NCBI GenBank assembly: GCA_946480475.1
Contig: CAMLJM010000031.1
Coordinates: 1-24,631, forward strand
DNA: 24,631 nucleotides
Direction: 5' to 3'
From: an uncultured Alphaproteobacteria bacterium
GTDB lineage: Bacteria; Pseudomonadota; Alphaproteobacteria; Micavibrionales; Micavibrionaceae
The notes beneath the pieces were generated by a model. The model was not told the origin of the DNA and ran no database searches. It was given only the letters and a program-made list of their open reading frames with translations. The stretch's first letter is position 1. Every line of letters begins with the position of its first letter. Shown piece by piece: positions 24,478 to 24,631 of this stretch. A program made the translations under genes and the position numbers.

Positions 24478-24631
24478 TTAATGCTGAGAAGTATTTTTCT
24501 TTTTACGGCTCTCGGCCCAGATTTTTAAATCAGAGAATTTATATCTGACCGTTTTAGCGCCAATTTTTCTGAATTCAGGGCCGCCGCCTTTTACGCGATA
24601 GCCCTGTAGCGTTTTCACCGCAATTCCCAGA
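24478..24631 (-). CDS. AlpA-like helix-turn-helix excisionase/regulator, partial (N-terminus outside window)
   Basis: The final 50 residues of an open frame enter from the right edge and stop with TAA at 24480-24478. The sequence LGIAVKTLQGYRVKGGGPEF, then RKIG, then VRYKFSDLKIWAES has the recognition-helix and wing pattern of AlpA/MerR-like small DNA-binding proteins (typical L.v...Tl..wR..G.GP.f.k.g..v.Y...dl..Wl). Such genes are regular members of P4-type islands, where they act as directionality factor or regulator of the integrase. Here it lies ~7 kb from the integrase, with cargo between them. Confidence 0.75.
   Translation of the reverse strand, partial: LGIAVKTLQGYRVKGGGPEFRKIGAKTVRYKFSDLKIWAESRKKKNTSQH

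Larger units (their letters stand above)
15890..24631. mobile_element. Left part of a tRNA-Arg-integrated genomic island (right end outside window)
   Basis: A tRNA-Arg 3' half without its 5' half (15890-15938) is followed 160 bases later by a P4-type integrase reading inward. Cargo to the right edge comprises a metallopeptidase, an RTX adhesin, a secreted protein and an AlpA-like gene. These are the standard marks of an integrative element's left junction. The complete tRNA-Arg should stand at the far junction, to the right of the window. No conjugation or phage structural genes are visible in this part. Confidence 0.8.

Overview
The window looks like a chromosomal segment of a Gram-negative proteobacterium, most likely an alphaproteobacterium. 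This rests on an RND efflux pair, a type II secretion/type IV pilus-like assembly platform, an RTX adhesin with a type I secretion tail, and a tRNA-Arg(ACG) 3' end. The assignment is an inference from gene content; no rRNA or taxonomic marker is present. No stretch longer than 300 bases lacks a gene.

Region 1 (1-7959, all minus strand) is one long operon for an inner-membrane assembly platform. In transcription order it holds a GspE/PilB-type ATPase (TTG start), a GspF/PilC-type membrane protein, a PilM-PilN/GspL-like fusion, a PilO/GspM-like protein, a PilP/MshK/GspC-like protein, an ABC-type ATPase, and a Pro/Ala-rich single-pass membrane protein that runs off the left edge. No pilin, secretin, prepilin peptidase or retraction ATPase is seen here. 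Region 2 (8067-9119) is one unrecognised membrane-anchored protein. Region 3 (9182-13435, minus) is an RND efflux pump pair, adaptor then permease, without an outer-membrane channel gene. A strong operator-like palindrome lies upstream of the adaptor.

Region 4 (13658-15810, plus) is divergent from the efflux genes. It contains a GLIC-like pentameric ligand-gated ion channel overlapped by 4 bases with pyroglutamyl-peptidase I, followed by a stand-alone receiver-domain response regulator.

Region 5 (15890 to the right edge) is the left part of a genomic island. A 49-base 3' half of tRNA-Arg(ACG), without its 5' half, marks the attachment site; a P4-type tyrosine integrase follows. The cargo is on the minus strand: a partial AlpA-like excisionase/regulator at the right edge, a secreted protein of unknown function, a 1599-residue RTX/tandem-95 adhesin, and a DUF4344-like putative metallopeptidase. 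Between the adhesin and the peptidase lies a GC-rich, heavily folded ~200-base element. Its long stem and a perfect terminator hairpin share bases and exclude one another, about 30 bases before the peptidase start codon. This has the layout of an attenuator or riboswitch, and with the ion channel-peptidase pair it is the most interesting signal in the window.
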